Source: JAGOCV01 sp049445855 (GTDB lineage: Bacteria; Pseudomonadota; Gammaproteobacteria; Burkholderiales; Burkholderiaceae_C). Taken from it: a stretch of DNA of 64,000 nt. The stretch spans positions 310,001 to 374,000 of the forward strand of contig NZ_JBMSDV010000002.1 in NCBI RefSeq assembly GCF_049445855.1, written 5' to 3'. Made by a program: the position numbers and the translations under genes. Position 1 is the stretch's first letter. Each line of letters starts with the position of its first letter. The notes below the pieces were generated by a model, which had not been told where the DNA came from, made no database searches, and saw only the letters and a list, made by a program, of their open reading frames with translations. Below are positions 1 through 8,148 of this stretch, in pieces.

Positions 1-1862
1 CCAAAAGCCAGCACCACGGGCATGAGGGAGTACTGCACGGGCGTGCCGAAGGCTTCGATCACCGCCGCCGTGCCCAGGCCGAATGCGACGCCGAGCACGC
101 CACCGATGGCAGAAACCACCAGCGCCTCGATCAGGAACTGCTGCATGATGTTCCGCGTTCGCGCACCTGTGGCCATGCGGATGCCGATCTCGCGCGTCCG
201 TTCGGTCACGCTCACCAGCATGATGTTCATCACGCCGATGCCGCCGACCAGCAGCGAGATGGCCGCGATGGAACCGAGCAGGATGGTCATCGTGTCCTGC
301 GTTTCGGTGGCCGTGTCGATGATCGACGCCATGTTGCGGATCTGGAAATCCACCACGCCATGGCGCTCGGCCAGCAATGATTCCACCGCGCTCTGTGTCT
401 CGTCGATGCGGCTCACCTTGTCCACGGCAATCGTCACGTTGCGCAGGTAGCGCTGACCCGACAGGCGCAACTGGCTCGTCGCATACGGCACCATGACCAC
501 GTCGTCCTGGTCGGAGCCGGTAGGCGACGCCCCCTTGGGCGAGAGGATGCCCACCACCTGGAAGATCAGGTTGTTGACCAGGATGTACTTGCCGATCGGC
601 TCATCGCCATCGGGGAACAAGGCCTTCGCCGCCGTTTCGCCGAGCACGGCGACGGTTGCGTAGTTGGTGTCGTCGTCTTCGCTGAAGAAGGTGCCGCGCG
701 CCACCGGCCACTTGCGCGCGATGGGAAAGCGGCTGGACGTGCCCGTCACGCTGCTGGCGTAGTCGATGCCGCCGTAGCGCAATGTCACGCTGCTGGTCTG
801 CTCGGGAATGGCAGCCAGCACGTTCGGAACTTCGGCGTTGATGGCCGTCACGTCGGCCTGCACGAGCGTGGTGACGAAGCCGCGCTGGTTCGGCGCGCCG
901 GGCCGTACGAGCAGCAGGTTCGAGCCCATCGCGCTGATGCGGTCGATGACCAGCTGCTTCGCGCCATCGCCGATGGCCAGCATGGCGATGACGGATGCCA
1001 CGCCGATCACGATGCCCAGCAGCGTGAGGATGGCACGGAACACGTTGGCCTTGAGCGCTCGGAAGGCGGTCTTGGTCGCTTCCACGATTTCACCGATGGT
1101 TGAATGTTTGCCTGCGCGCGGCGTCCACGCCAGCGCCTGCGCCGCGTTGTCGGGCGCGGATGGGCCGGGGTCGGACGTGATGTTGCCGTCCTTGATCTCG
1201 ATGACGCGGTGCGCGTGCGCCGCGACTTCCGACGCGTGCGTGATCAGGATGACGGTGTGGCCTTGTGCGGAGAGCTCCTTCAGCAGGGCCATCACATCGG
1301 CGCCGCTCTTGCTGTCCAATGCGCCGGTGGGCTCGTCGGCCAGGATGACGCGGCCGCCATTCATCAGCGCACGGGCGATCGACACACGCTGCTGCTGACC
1401 GCCGGACAACTGGTTGGGCCGGTGATGGCCGCGTTCTTCCAGCCCGAGCCGCGCGAGCAGTTCCTGCGCGCGGGCGTGGCGGTCCTTCGGCGGCACGCCC
1501 GCGTACACGGCCGGCACTTCCACGTTGTCTGCCGCCGTGCCGGTGGCGATGAGGTTGTAGCTCTGGAACACGAAGCCGAACGCGTCGCGCCGCAGCTCTG
1601 CGAGTTCGTCGCGGTCCAGCGACGAGACGTCGCGACCCATGAAGCGGTAAGTGCCTGTGGTCGGCTTGTCCAGGCAGCCCAGGATGTTCATCAGCGTGGA
1701 CTTGCCGGAGCCCGACGCACCCATGATGGCCACGAGCTCGCCGGGATAGATCTTCAGGTCGACGCCGTGCAGCACACGCGTCGCCAGCTCCCCGTTGCGA
1801 TACGTCTTGGTGACGCCGGAGAGATCGATCAGCGGCATGCCCTGACCGGCAGATGTCTGCAT
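1..1862 (-). CDS. macB: MacB-type ABC transporter, ATP-binding/permease (3' end cut by window)
   Basis: This is the inner-membrane ATPase/permease of a MacAB-type tripartite efflux pump, which uses ATP to drive export of macrolides, peptides or siderophores from the periplasm through a TolC-like channel. About 620 codons are visible, against roughly 648 in E. coli MacB, so only the C-terminal tail is missing. The N-terminal ATPase has Walker A GASGSGKST (48-56), signature LSGGQ (152-156) and Walker B VILADEP (172-178). A first membrane helix near 275 (LLGIVIGVASVIAML), a large periplasmic domain and the last helices (LLVGGIGVMNIMLVSVTERTREI region) follow. The ATG is chosen because it lies 5 bases after the macA stop with AGGTGA upstream. 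An inner ATG 24 bases downstream is possible. The family is certain; the substrate is unknown. Confidence 0.93.
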   Translation of the reverse strand, partial: MQTSAGQGMPLIDLSGVTKTYRNGELATRVLHGVDLKIYPGELVAIMGASGSGKSTLMNILGCLDKPTTGTYRFMGRDVSSLDRDELAELRRDAFGFVFQSYNLIATGTAADNVEVPAVYAGVPPKDRHARAQELLARLGLEERGHHRPNQLSGGQQQRVSIARALMNGGRVILADEPTGALDSKSGADVMALLKELSAQGHTVILITHASEVAAHAHRVIEIKDGNITSDPGPSAPDNAAQALAWTPRAGKHSTIGEIVEATKTAFRALKANVFRAILTLLGIVIGVASVIAMLAIGDGAKQLVIDRISAMGSNLLLVRPGAPNQRGFVTTLVQADVTAINAEVPNVLAAIPEQTSSVTLRYGGIDYASSVTGTSSRFPIARKWPVARGTFFSEDDDTNYATVAVLGETAAKALFPDGDEPIGKYILVNNLIFQVVGILSPKGASPTGSDQDDVVMVPYATSQLRLSGQRYLRNVTIAVDKVSRIDETQSAVESLLAERHGVVDFQIRNMASIIDTATETQDTMTILLGSIAAISLLVGGIGVMNIMLVSVTERTREIGIRMATGARTRNIMQQFLIEALVVSAIGGVLGVAFGLGTAAVIEAFGTPVQYSLMPVVLAF

Positions 1863-1867
1863 CGTGC

Positions 1868-3598
1868 TCACCTGCGCTGTGCGCCGCCAGTGCCAGGCAC
1901 GCCGCCGCCCATCGGGTTCATGCCGCCCGGGCCCGCGCCGCCGGGACCCTGCTGGCCGCCTTGCTGGTTGCTGCCGGCGCGCTTGGCTTGCGACTCGGGC
2001 ACCTTCACGCCGGCGATGACGCGGTCGCCTTCCTTGAGGCCGGAGAGGATCTGTGCATGCACGCGGTTGCTTACGCCGACCATCACTTCGCGGGTCTCGA
2101 TGACGCCTTCAGCCGTCTCGACGCGCACGGTAGCCTTGCGGGGCGGGCGCGTCGCTTGCGGTGCACCGGAACCGGCCATGCGCTGGCGTGCCGCACCGGG
2201 ACCGGCCTTGGGCGAATCCTTTGGCATCTGTGCGCTGCCATTGGCCTCCGCAGCGGCGCGCGCGGCCATGCGTTCTGCGCGCATGCGCTGGCGCTCTTCT
2301 TCGGACATCTGCGACCAGGCTTCACGGTCGAAGCGCGGTCCGCCTGCACCGGGTTGATTGCCGCCTTGCGGGCGATCGCCGGCAGCGCGTTGTTGCTCGC
2401 TGCCCGCGGGACGTTGTGCATTCCTCGGGACATCGCCGCCCGCCGCGGTGTCACGGCGCTTGGGGGCGTCACCCTTGGGCGCATCCGCAACGGGAGCGGA
2501 GGGCGACGAGGGTGCGGCGGCGGACGATGAAGGAGCGCCTGGCGCAGCGCCACCAGCACCGGCCTGGCCGCCGGGACCACCCTGTCCTGCGGGACGTTGT
2601 CCCGGGGCGCTGCGCGCGATGGTCAGCGAGGACATCGGCGCGACCAGCACGTCACGCGCTTCGGCGACGACGAAGAACACCTGCGCGGTCATCTGCGTCA
2701 TCAGGTTGCCCGGGTTTGGCACTTCGAAGACGGCGTTGTAGAGCACCACGTTGTTCGTGACTGTCGGCGTGGGTTCGATCTTGTTGAGGCGGCCGTACCA
2801 GCGGCGGCCCTGGCTGCCCAGCGTGGTGAAGTAGGCCTGCATGCCCGGGCGCAGGCGGCTCACGTCGGCCTCCGACACCTGCGTCTGCACCGTCATCAGC
2901 GACAGGTCGGCGATACGCAGCAGCGTCGGCGCGGACTGGTTGGTGTTCAGCGTCTGGCCTTGGCGCGCGGTGATGCTCACCACGGTGCCGGACATCGGCG
3001 CATAGATGCGCGTGTATTTGAGGTTGGCTTCCTCGACGCGCATGCTGGCTTGCAGTTGCTCCATCTGCGCCTTGAGCGAATTGATCTGCGCGCGACTGGT
3101 GCGCAGCGTCGTCTCGGCGTTCTGCACCAGTTCGGCCGTGGTTGCTTCCTCGGCCATCAGGTTGCGCTGGCGCTGGTAGTCGCGCTCGGCCTTGGCCAGG
3201 TTGGTCTCGCGTTCGATCAGCTGTGCCTGGTAAGAGCGCAGTTGCGCGCGGCTGGCATCGACGCGGGCGGCCGATTGTTCGGCATCGATCTCGGCGAGCA
3301 GATCGCCCTCATGCACTTCGGAGCCGACCTCGACATGTATTTTCTTGAGCTGGCCGGACACCTGGGCGCCGACGTCCACATAGTCGCGCGGCTGCAGCGA
3401 GCCGGTGGCACTGACCAGGTCTTCGATATCGCCACGCTGAATGGTGGCGAAGATGTATTCCTCAGCCTTGGGCGGGGCACCCCACTTGAGCCATGCGCCC
3501 CACCCGCCGGCTGCCAGGACGGCAATGCCGAGGATGATGCCTGCCGCACGGAAAAACTTGCGGCGTCGCGGCGCCGGGGAAGCTGAATTTTTGCTCAT
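1868..3598 (-). CDS. macA: MacA-type periplasmic adaptor (HlyD family) with a long low-complexity insert
   Basis: This is the membrane-fusion subunit that links MacB to an outer-membrane channel. An N-terminal membrane anchor (18-40) precedes the barrel/lipoyl half-motif (VDVGAQVSGQLKKIHVEVG, about 75-92), a coiled-coil hairpin (about 108-195), the second lipoyl half (YAPMSGTVVSI, 199-209) and the beta-barrel domain. The protein has 576 residues, against about 370 in E. coli. The excess is a Gly/Pro/Ala/Gln-rich block at about 329-487, inserted in the membrane-proximal domain between VLVAPMSSLT and KATVRVETAEG, plus a Gly-rich tail from 541. The reading frame stays open, so it is not a frameshift. 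It starts 21 bases after the flavoreductase gene and may share its transcript. The start gives a standard anchor. Confidence 0.93.
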   Translation of the reverse strand: MSKNSASPAPRRRKFFRAAGIILGIAVLAAGGWGAWLKWGAPPKAEEYIFATIQRGDIEDLVSATGSLQPRDYVDVGAQVSGQLKKIHVEVGSEVHEGDLLAEIDAEQSAARVDASRAQLRSYQAQLIERETNLAKAERDYQRQRNLMAEEATTAELVQNAETTLRTSRAQINSLKAQMEQLQASMRVEEANLKYTRIYAPMSGTVVSITARQGQTLNTNQSAPTLLRIADLSLMTVQTQVSEADVSRLRPGMQAYFTTLGSQGRRWYGRLNKIEPTPTVTNNVVLYNAVFEVPNPGNLMTQMTAQVFFVVAEARDVLVAPMSSLTIARSAPGQRPAGQGGPGGQAGAGGAAPGAPSSSAAAPSSPSAPVADAPKGDAPKRRDTAAGGDVPRNAQRPAGSEQQRAAGDRPQGGNQPGAGGPRFDREAWSQMSEEERQRMRAERMAARAAAEANGSAQMPKDSPKAGPGAARQRMAGSGAPQATRPPRKATVRVETAEGVIETREVMVGVSNRVHAQILSGLKEGDRVIAGVKVPESQAKRAGSNQQGGQQGPGGAGPGGMNPMGGGVPGTGGAQRR

Positions 3599-3619
3599 AG
3601 AGGCCGATCGATTGCGTCA

Positions 3620-4996
3620 TCAGTAAACGTCTCGTCGATAGCGGCCCTCCGCCGCCATTGCGTCCATGATGTCGTCCGTGGCAATGGTTCTCAGTGCGGC
3701 GTCCACGCCACCTGCCATCCCCTCCAGACTTCCACAGACGTACACGGCGGCCCCACGCGCCAGCCATTGCCGGACTTCGTCTGCCTTTGCAAGCAGGCGG
3801 TCCTGCACATAGACCTTTTCCGGCTGGTCACGCGAGAACACCATGTCGACGTCCGCAAGAATACCTTGCTGCCGCCAGCTTTCTATGTCCGCGCGGTAAA
3901 GGTAGTCGTGGGCGGCGTTGCGTTCTCCAAACACCAGCCAGTTGTCTTTCTGTCCGGCAGCTGCCCGCGCCTTCAGATGGCTGCGCAGGCCCGCGAGACC
4001 CGTGCCGTTGCCGATGAGGATCAACGGCTTCCCGATGTTGTCCTCGAGCCTGAAATTCCTGTGCGGGCGCAGGCGCATCTTCAGTTCGCCGGCGAGCGCA
4101 AGGCCGTGCGTGAGCCAGCCGGATGCCACGCCCAAGGTGCCATCCTCGCGCAGTTCCTGGCGAACCAGCAAGTGCACGCGTCCGTCGGCGGCGACCGATC
4201 CGATGGAGTATTCGCGCGGATGGTCCGGTTCGGCAGGTGCGCTCACCTGCACGAGGTCGCCCGACTCCCAATCGGCAGCTTCGCCCGCAGGCGCTTGCAG
4301 TTCAATGTGGAACACCGGGCGGCCCGAACTGCCGGTGTTGATCTGCTCGCGCGCCTGGAGCGTCCAGTGCTGCCAGTCGGGCGCCTGCCACACCGGCATG
4401 TCGTCCAGGTTCGCGATGTGACTCAGCTGATGATGCCAACGCGTGATGGCATGGGCGTCGGCGCTGTTCACTTCGACGCGTTCGAACAGCGTCTTCGCAC
4501 CCCGCCCGGCCAGCCACGCATCGAGCATGCGACCGAAACCGCAGTAGTTGACGTAGCTTTCATCGCCGAGCGCGAGCACGGCGTACTGCAGGTGGGGAAG
4601 GTCCGGGTCCGCCTGCATCACGCGATTCACGAACGGCGCGGCCATGTCGGGCGGGTCGCCTTCCCCGTACGTGCTCACGATGAAAAGCGCGCGTTGCGCA
4701 TTCGCAAGCGTTGCTGTGTCGACGCTGCGCATCGGCAGCACCTGCACAGGCTCGCCCGCCGTGTGCAGGAGTTTGCCGGTATGCCAGGCGAGTTCTTCGG
4801 CATAGCCGGTCTGCGTGGCGAAGACGACGAGGATCGGCGCAGCGCCATCGCGTGCGGGCACGAGCTTCGCGGCCTCCGCCCGGTCGTGCAGTTGCTGACG
4901 GCGCACGCCGAGCCAGATGACGACGCACATGACGAGGTAAACGGCAACGATCGCCGCTGCGCTCCAGAGGCGCACAGGGTCTGCGGACCAGTTCAT
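3620..4996 (-). CDS. Membrane-anchored NADPH flavodoxin reductase (P450-reductase/CysJ-like)
   Basis: This diflavin reductase is predicted to move electrons from NADPH through FAD to FMN and on to a membrane partner. An N-terminal membrane segment (about 10-29, LWSAAAIVAVYLVMCVVIWL) is followed by a flavodoxin domain with the phosphate loop FATQTGYAEE (about 60-69), an FAD domain with REYSIGS, and an NADPH domain with GNGTGLAGL, FGERN and YVCGS. It ends in an aromatic residue (RDVY), as P450-reductase-type enzymes do. ATG overlaps the apbE stop as ATGA, showing translational coupling. Genes just upstream encode ApbE, DUF4198, DUF2271 and PepSY proteins, so I infer that it feeds electrons to the PepSY/DUF2271 pair and not to sulfite reductase; no hemoprotein partner gene cysI is nearby. 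Confidence 0.85.
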   Translation of the reverse strand: MNWSADPVRLWSAAAIVAVYLVMCVVIWLGVRRQQLHDRAEAAKLVPARDGAAPILVVFATQTGYAEELAWHTGKLLHTAGEPVQVLPMRSVDTATLANAQRALFIVSTYGEGDPPDMAAPFVNRVMQADPDLPHLQYAVLALGDESYVNYCGFGRMLDAWLAGRGAKTLFERVEVNSADAHAITRWHHQLSHIANLDDMPVWQAPDWQHWTLQAREQINTGSSGRPVFHIELQAPAGEAADWESGDLVQVSAPAEPDHPREYSIGSVAADGRVHLLVRQELREDGTLGVASGWLTHGLALAGELKMRLRPHRNFRLEDNIGKPLILIGNGTGLAGLRSHLKARAAAGQKDNWLVFGERNAAHDYLYRADIESWRQQGILADVDMVFSRDQPEKVYVQDRLLAKADEVRQWLARGAAVYVCGSLEGMAGGVDAALRTIATDDIMDAMAAEGRYRRDVY

Positions 4997-6021
4997 TGTT
5001 GTTGGATGTGCCCCGCGAAAGCAGCGCTCATGCGTGGCGAGAGTTCACCGCCTGCGGCGCGTTCGATGAACAGCGCTGCGAGATTCAGTTCCTCCGCAAA
5101 AGTGAGGCCGGCGTCCGGCCCCATGACGGTGAGCGCCGTGGCGAGCGCGTCGGCGTTCATGCAGTCGGCATGCAGCACCGTGACGCTCGCGAGTGACGCC
5201 GCGACGGGCTGGCCGCTGCGCGGATCGATCGTGTGCGAATAGCGCTGGCCCTCATGTTCAAAGAAATGCCATGCGTCACCCGAGGTGGCGATGGCGAGAC
5301 CATCGAGCGCGACGGTGTACATGCGCCGGTGCGGTTCGCCGGGCTGCGAAACGGAAACGCGCCACGCCAGGCCGTCGGGCCTGTGTCCCTTGCCGAACAA
5401 TTCGCCGCCCACTTCGACGAGACAGCTTTCGATCTGCAAGGCGCGAAGGGCGCTCGCGACGTGATCCACCGCGAAACCTTTGGCGATGCCGGAGAAGTCG
5501 AGCACGATGCCGCCGGGTTGCAGGACGCGCTGGGCTTGCGTGTCGAGTTCGAGGCGGTGCCAGCCCGAGCTGGCGAGGACATCATTGATTGCCTGCCGCG
5601 AAGGAGGTGTGACCGCGTTCGCCCCATCTGCCCGTGGCCCGAAGCCCCAGAGGTTGACGAGCGCCCCGACAGTCGGATCACAGGCGCCACCCGAGCGGTC
5701 GGCCCAGAGCAGCGCGCATTGCAGCACGCGAAAGAATTCAGCAGGCAGTGCGTGCCACGTACCTGCAGGCGATCGGTTGAAGCGCGTGATGTCCGAATCC
5801 GGCTCCCAGTGACTCATCTGGCCGACCACTTCGTCCAGTGCGGCCTGCGCGGCAGCGCGCACGTCGTCCAGCGGCAGCATGGAGGCGTTGGCGAAGCGCA
5901 CGGACCAGGTGGTTCCCATGGTCCGGCCACTCACCTCGTGCAGCGTCGACGGGTCGGCCTTGCGGGGCGACGCCGTGTTGGCGTAGCCCTGCGTCAGCCA
6001 GGAGCCGAAATTCGGTCGCAT
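4993..6021 (-). CDS. apbE: FAD:protein FMN transferase (ApbE family), no signal peptide visible
   Basis: The enzyme transfers FMN from FAD onto a Thr/Ser of extracytoplasmic proteins carrying a Dxx(S/T)GA(S/T)-type motif. Family hallmarks are GRTMGTTWSV near the N-terminus, GACDPTVGALVNLWGFG, DFSGIAKGFAVD, VEVGGELFGKG, YSHTIDPRSGQPV and the metal-site stretch MNADALATAL. A likely target, the DUF2271 protein, is two genes upstream in the operon. The start is uncertain: this ATG, or a TTG at 6033 only 3 bases after the DUF4198 stop. Upstream of the ATG the frame reads VLSGC, which resembles a lipobox, but a TGA lies directly before it, so no hydrophobic signal segment can be encoded in frame. 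Most ApbE proteins are exported lipoproteins, so the missing signal is odd. Confidence 0.88.
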   Translation of the reverse strand: MRPNFGSWLTQGYANTASPRKADPSTLHEVSGRTMGTTWSVRFANASMLPLDDVRAAAQAALDEVVGQMSHWEPDSDITRFNRSPAGTWHALPAEFFRVLQCALLWADRSGGACDPTVGALVNLWGFGPRADGANAVTPPSRQAINDVLASSGWHRLELDTQAQRVLQPGGIVLDFSGIAKGFAVDHVASALRALQIESCLVEVGGELFGKGHRPDGLAWRVSVSQPGEPHRRMYTVALDGLAIATSGDAWHFFEHEGQRYSHTIDPRSGQPVAASLASVTVLHADCMNADALATALTVMGPDAGLTFAEELNLAALFIERAAGGELSPRMSAAFAGHIQQQ

Positions 6022-6036
6022 GCAGCCAGACAAGAC

Positions 6037-6840
6037 TCAGGGCAGGACCTCGACCGTGCCCACGTAAGACAGGCGGCGTTCCTTGGCTTGCGGCAGCGAG
6101 GTCTTGTCGTCCTTCGCGTCGGCGTCGATCCAGTACATGCCGGCGGTCGGCCAGGTCACCGTGAATTCGCCCTTGGCATCGGTCTTGGTCTTGATCTCGC
6201 CGACGCTGTCGCGGTAGCGTGTGCCGCCGTGCACGAGCACGACTTCCAGATCGGCAGCGGGCTTGCCGTCGATGTGGAAGGCGAAGGTGGCTTTCTCGCC
6301 CTTCACCAGGTCGGCGGGCTGCGTCACGGGGATCAGTTCGAGGCCTTGGGCGCTGGGCTTGATCGGGGTGGGCTTGCCGACGGTCACGAAGGTTTCCACG
6401 CGGCCTGCGGATTGCGTGACACGCAGCTCCTGGGCATCGGCCGGCACTTCCTTGGCGAAGTTCTCGGCGGTGCCGCGCCAGCGCTTGGGCTGGCCGGTGG
6501 CCTTGTCCTTGTAGTTGGCGAACAGGCCGCCGTTGATCACGGCCAGGCGGTACGTGCCGGGCTTGGTGAGGTTCAGGTCGAACACGCTGCGCAGCTTGCC
6601 GGTGTGCAGGTTTTCGGGCTTGACTTCAGCGCCGTCCGGGCCGGTGACGACCAGGCCGTCCAGGCGCAGCGGCACGTGGTTGAAGAAGAACAGGTCGTTG
6701 GACACGGCGGCGTCCACCGTGATCCATTCGGCCTTGGACAGCACCGTGCTGGAGGGCATCAGCCAGACGTTGTGGGCATGGGCCGTGGCAGCACCGGCCA
6801 GGGCGAGTGCGCAGGCGGCAAGTCGTGCGGTGAGTTTCAT
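6037..6840 (-). CDS. Periplasmic DUF4198 protein
   Basis: This is a 267-residue exported protein of the DUF4198 family, beta-rich domains often found beside TonB-dependent metal or siderophore uptake genes; the molecular function is not established. A clear signal peptide (1-22, ending in TAHA) is predicted to be cut just before HNVWLMPS, which would leave a histidine as the mature N-terminus. The C-terminal half (PADLVKGEKATFAFHIDGKPA onward) resembles an Ig-like fold with a conserved GTRYRDS and a final YVGTVEV strand. ATG is preceded by CTGGAGA. The gene sits 28 bases after DUF2271 and directly before apbE in the Fur-box-led operon, which suggests a structural or metal-binding role in the same electron-transfer system. 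The family assignment is by recall of conserved pattern and neighbours. Confidence 0.8.
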   Translation of the reverse strand: MKLTARLAACALALAGAATAHAHNVWLMPSSTVLSKAEWITVDAAVSNDLFFFNHVPLRLDGLVVTGPDGAEVKPENLHTGKLRSVFDLNLTKPGTYRLAVINGGLFANYKDKATGQPKRWRGTAENFAKEVPADAQELRVTQSAGRVETFVTVGKPTPIKPSAQGLELIPVTQPADLVKGEKATFAFHIDGKPAADLEVVLVHGGTRYRDSVGEIKTKTDAKGEFTVTWPTAGMYWIDADAKDDKTSLPQAKERRLSYVGTVEVLP

Positions 6841-6868
6841 GAGGGTCTCCAGTGTGAAAAGGTGGGGA

Positions 6869-7387
6869 TCAGGGCTTGATGTCCAGGACGATGGCGCCCA
6901 GCTCGCTGGTGCCCTGGGCCTGCAGTTGTTCCGCCTTCTGCGGCGGCCATGTGAACGGGATCGTGATCAGTTCACGGCCACCGACTTCGCGCGAAGCTTC
7001 GACCACCAGCTTGTACTGGCCAGCCGGCAGCTTGGGCAGCGGGTTCGTGCCTTCGGTGAAGTTGAGCTGATGCTTGCCCACGGGGCGCGTGGCACTGCTC
7101 ACGCCGTCCACCGGCATCTCGAGGTCGCGGCCGGTGCGACGCCACCACTGGCGCATGTCCTTGAGCCACTTGGTGCCTGCGCCTTCTGCGCCGCGCGTGC
7201 GCAGGTCATACCAGACCGTCAGCGTGGCGGGGACCGTCTGGTCGGCCTTCTCGATCCACACGGCCACGTAGGGGCGGTGGTACTCGGCGGCGTTCAGGCG
7301 CGGGATTTCAACGTTGACGCCCAGGCCTGCGGCGAACGCCGGGGCGCTGATCATGGCGCCGAGCACCATGGAGTAGCGGACTTGCAT
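6869..7387 (-). CDS. Periplasmic DUF2271 protein with flavinylation motif
   Basis: This is a 172-residue exported protein with a signal peptide (1-20, ending AFA-A). DUF2271 features include the stretch YVAVWIEKADQ followed by LTVWYDLRTRG and WLKDMRQWWRRTGR. Residues 94-100 read DGVSSAT, matching the ApbE flavinylation consensus Dxx(S/T)GA(S/T) except for Ser in place of Gly; T100 would carry the FMN. The protein is therefore predicted to be a periplasmic covalent flavoprotein. DUF2271 domains are known from surveys of flavinylated proteins to occur with PepSY membrane proteins and ApbE, exactly as here. It lies 51 bases after the PepSY gene and 28 before DUF4198, within one unit. Flavinylation itself is inference from the motif. 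Confidence 0.82.
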   Translation of the reverse strand: MQVRYSMVLGAMISAPAFAAGLGVNVEIPRLNAAEYHRPYVAVWIEKADQTVPATLTVWYDLRTRGAEGAGTKWLKDMRQWWRRTGRDLEMPVDGVSSATRPVGKHQLNFTEGTNPLPKLPAGQYKLVVEASREVGGRELITIPFTWPPQKAEQLQAQGTSELGAIVLDIKP

Positions 7388-7438
7388 GACGACCTCTTTC
7401 TTTGACGGATGACGATGGTTTGAATTCGATGACCGGGC

Positions 7439-8092
7439 TCAGTGGATGAACAGGATGGCCAGCAGGAAGGGCGCGATCACGCCCAGGCCGACCACAGGCC
7501 AGGTGAGGGGACGGTTGCCGGCGTGCATCTTCAGGATGAACAGGCCCGTGATGGAGAACAGCAGCGCGGCCACGGCGAAGATGTCGATGAACCAGCTCCA
7601 GGCGGCACCCGTGTGGCGGCCCTTGTGCAGGTCGTTGAAATAGGAGATCCAGCCGCGGTCGGTCAGTTCGTATTCGGCCTCGCCGTCCTGCACGTTGATG
7701 CGCAGCCAGGCGTCGCCGCCGGGACGGGGCAGGGAGACATAGACCTCTTCATCCGACCACTCGGCTTCCCGGCCGCCCGTGTCCACCGACCATTCGCGTT
7801 TGAACCATTCCTGCAGCGGAGCGGGAAGCGGGGCCGTCTTCGCATCCTTGTTGTCCGATTTTCCAGCGGCTTCAGCCTGCGCGCGCAGTGCATCGGCCAT
7901 GGGCTTGGGCAGCGACGCATTCTTGCTGGTGATGGCAGGCTTGGCCTCGATCTGCGAGGCATGGTTGAGCGTGATGCCGGTGACGGAGAAAAGGATCATC
8001 CCGAGCAGGCACAGGGCCGCGCTGATCCAATGCCATTCGTGAAGCGTCTTGAGCCAGTAGGCACGGCGCCGGTTGTCCTGTTTAGCCTGCAT
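7439..8092 (-). CDS. PepSY-associated transmembrane protein
   Basis: This 217-residue inner-membrane protein has an N-terminal helix (about 20-45, with WHW and TLNHAS), a periplasmic PepSY-like domain (about 60-150), a DLHKGRHTG motif, and two C-terminal helices (about 155-178 and 190-216). Membrane histidines (His in EWHW, in LNHA, in LHKGRH and in KMHAG) could bind haem, as in PepSY_TM ferric reductases. It is the first gene of the unit that continues with DUF2271, DUF4198, apbE and the flavoreductase, and a Fur-like box lies 57 bases upstream. I infer that it passes electrons across the membrane to periplasmic acceptors such as ferric chelates. The ATG has no good ribosome binding site; a GC-rich hairpin ends 9 bases before it. 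Confidence 0.82.
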   Translation of the reverse strand: MQAKQDNRRRAYWLKTLHEWHWISAALCLLGMILFSVTGITLNHASQIEAKPAITSKNASLPKPMADALRAQAEAAGKSDNKDAKTAPLPAPLQEWFKREWSVDTGGREAEWSDEEVYVSLPRPGGDAWLRINVQDGEAEYELTDRGWISYFNDLHKGRHTGAAWSWFIDIFAVAALLFSITGLFILKMHAGNRPLTWPVVGLGVIAPFLLAILFIH

Positions 8093-8101
8093 CCAGAAGT
8101 A

Positions 8102-8121
8102 CCGGGCGCGTCGCGCGCCGG
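8102..8121 (-). other. GC-rich hairpin in the leader of the PepSY gene
   Basis: CCGGGCGCG and CGCGCCGG can pair with one bulged G around a TCG loop, giving eight GC pairs. It lies between the Fur-like box and the PepSY ATG, ending 9 bases before the start codon. There is no T-run, so it is not a standard terminator. A translation-control element is possible but unproven. Confidence 0.4.
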
Positions 8122-8148
8122 GAAAGATAGGGGAGAAAGCGTCGAATT

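Noticed and set aside
3620..4996. Call as sulfite reductase flavoprotein CysJ
   Set aside because: The N-terminal membrane anchor, the absence of cysI and the PepSY/ApbE neighbours argue for a different acceptor.
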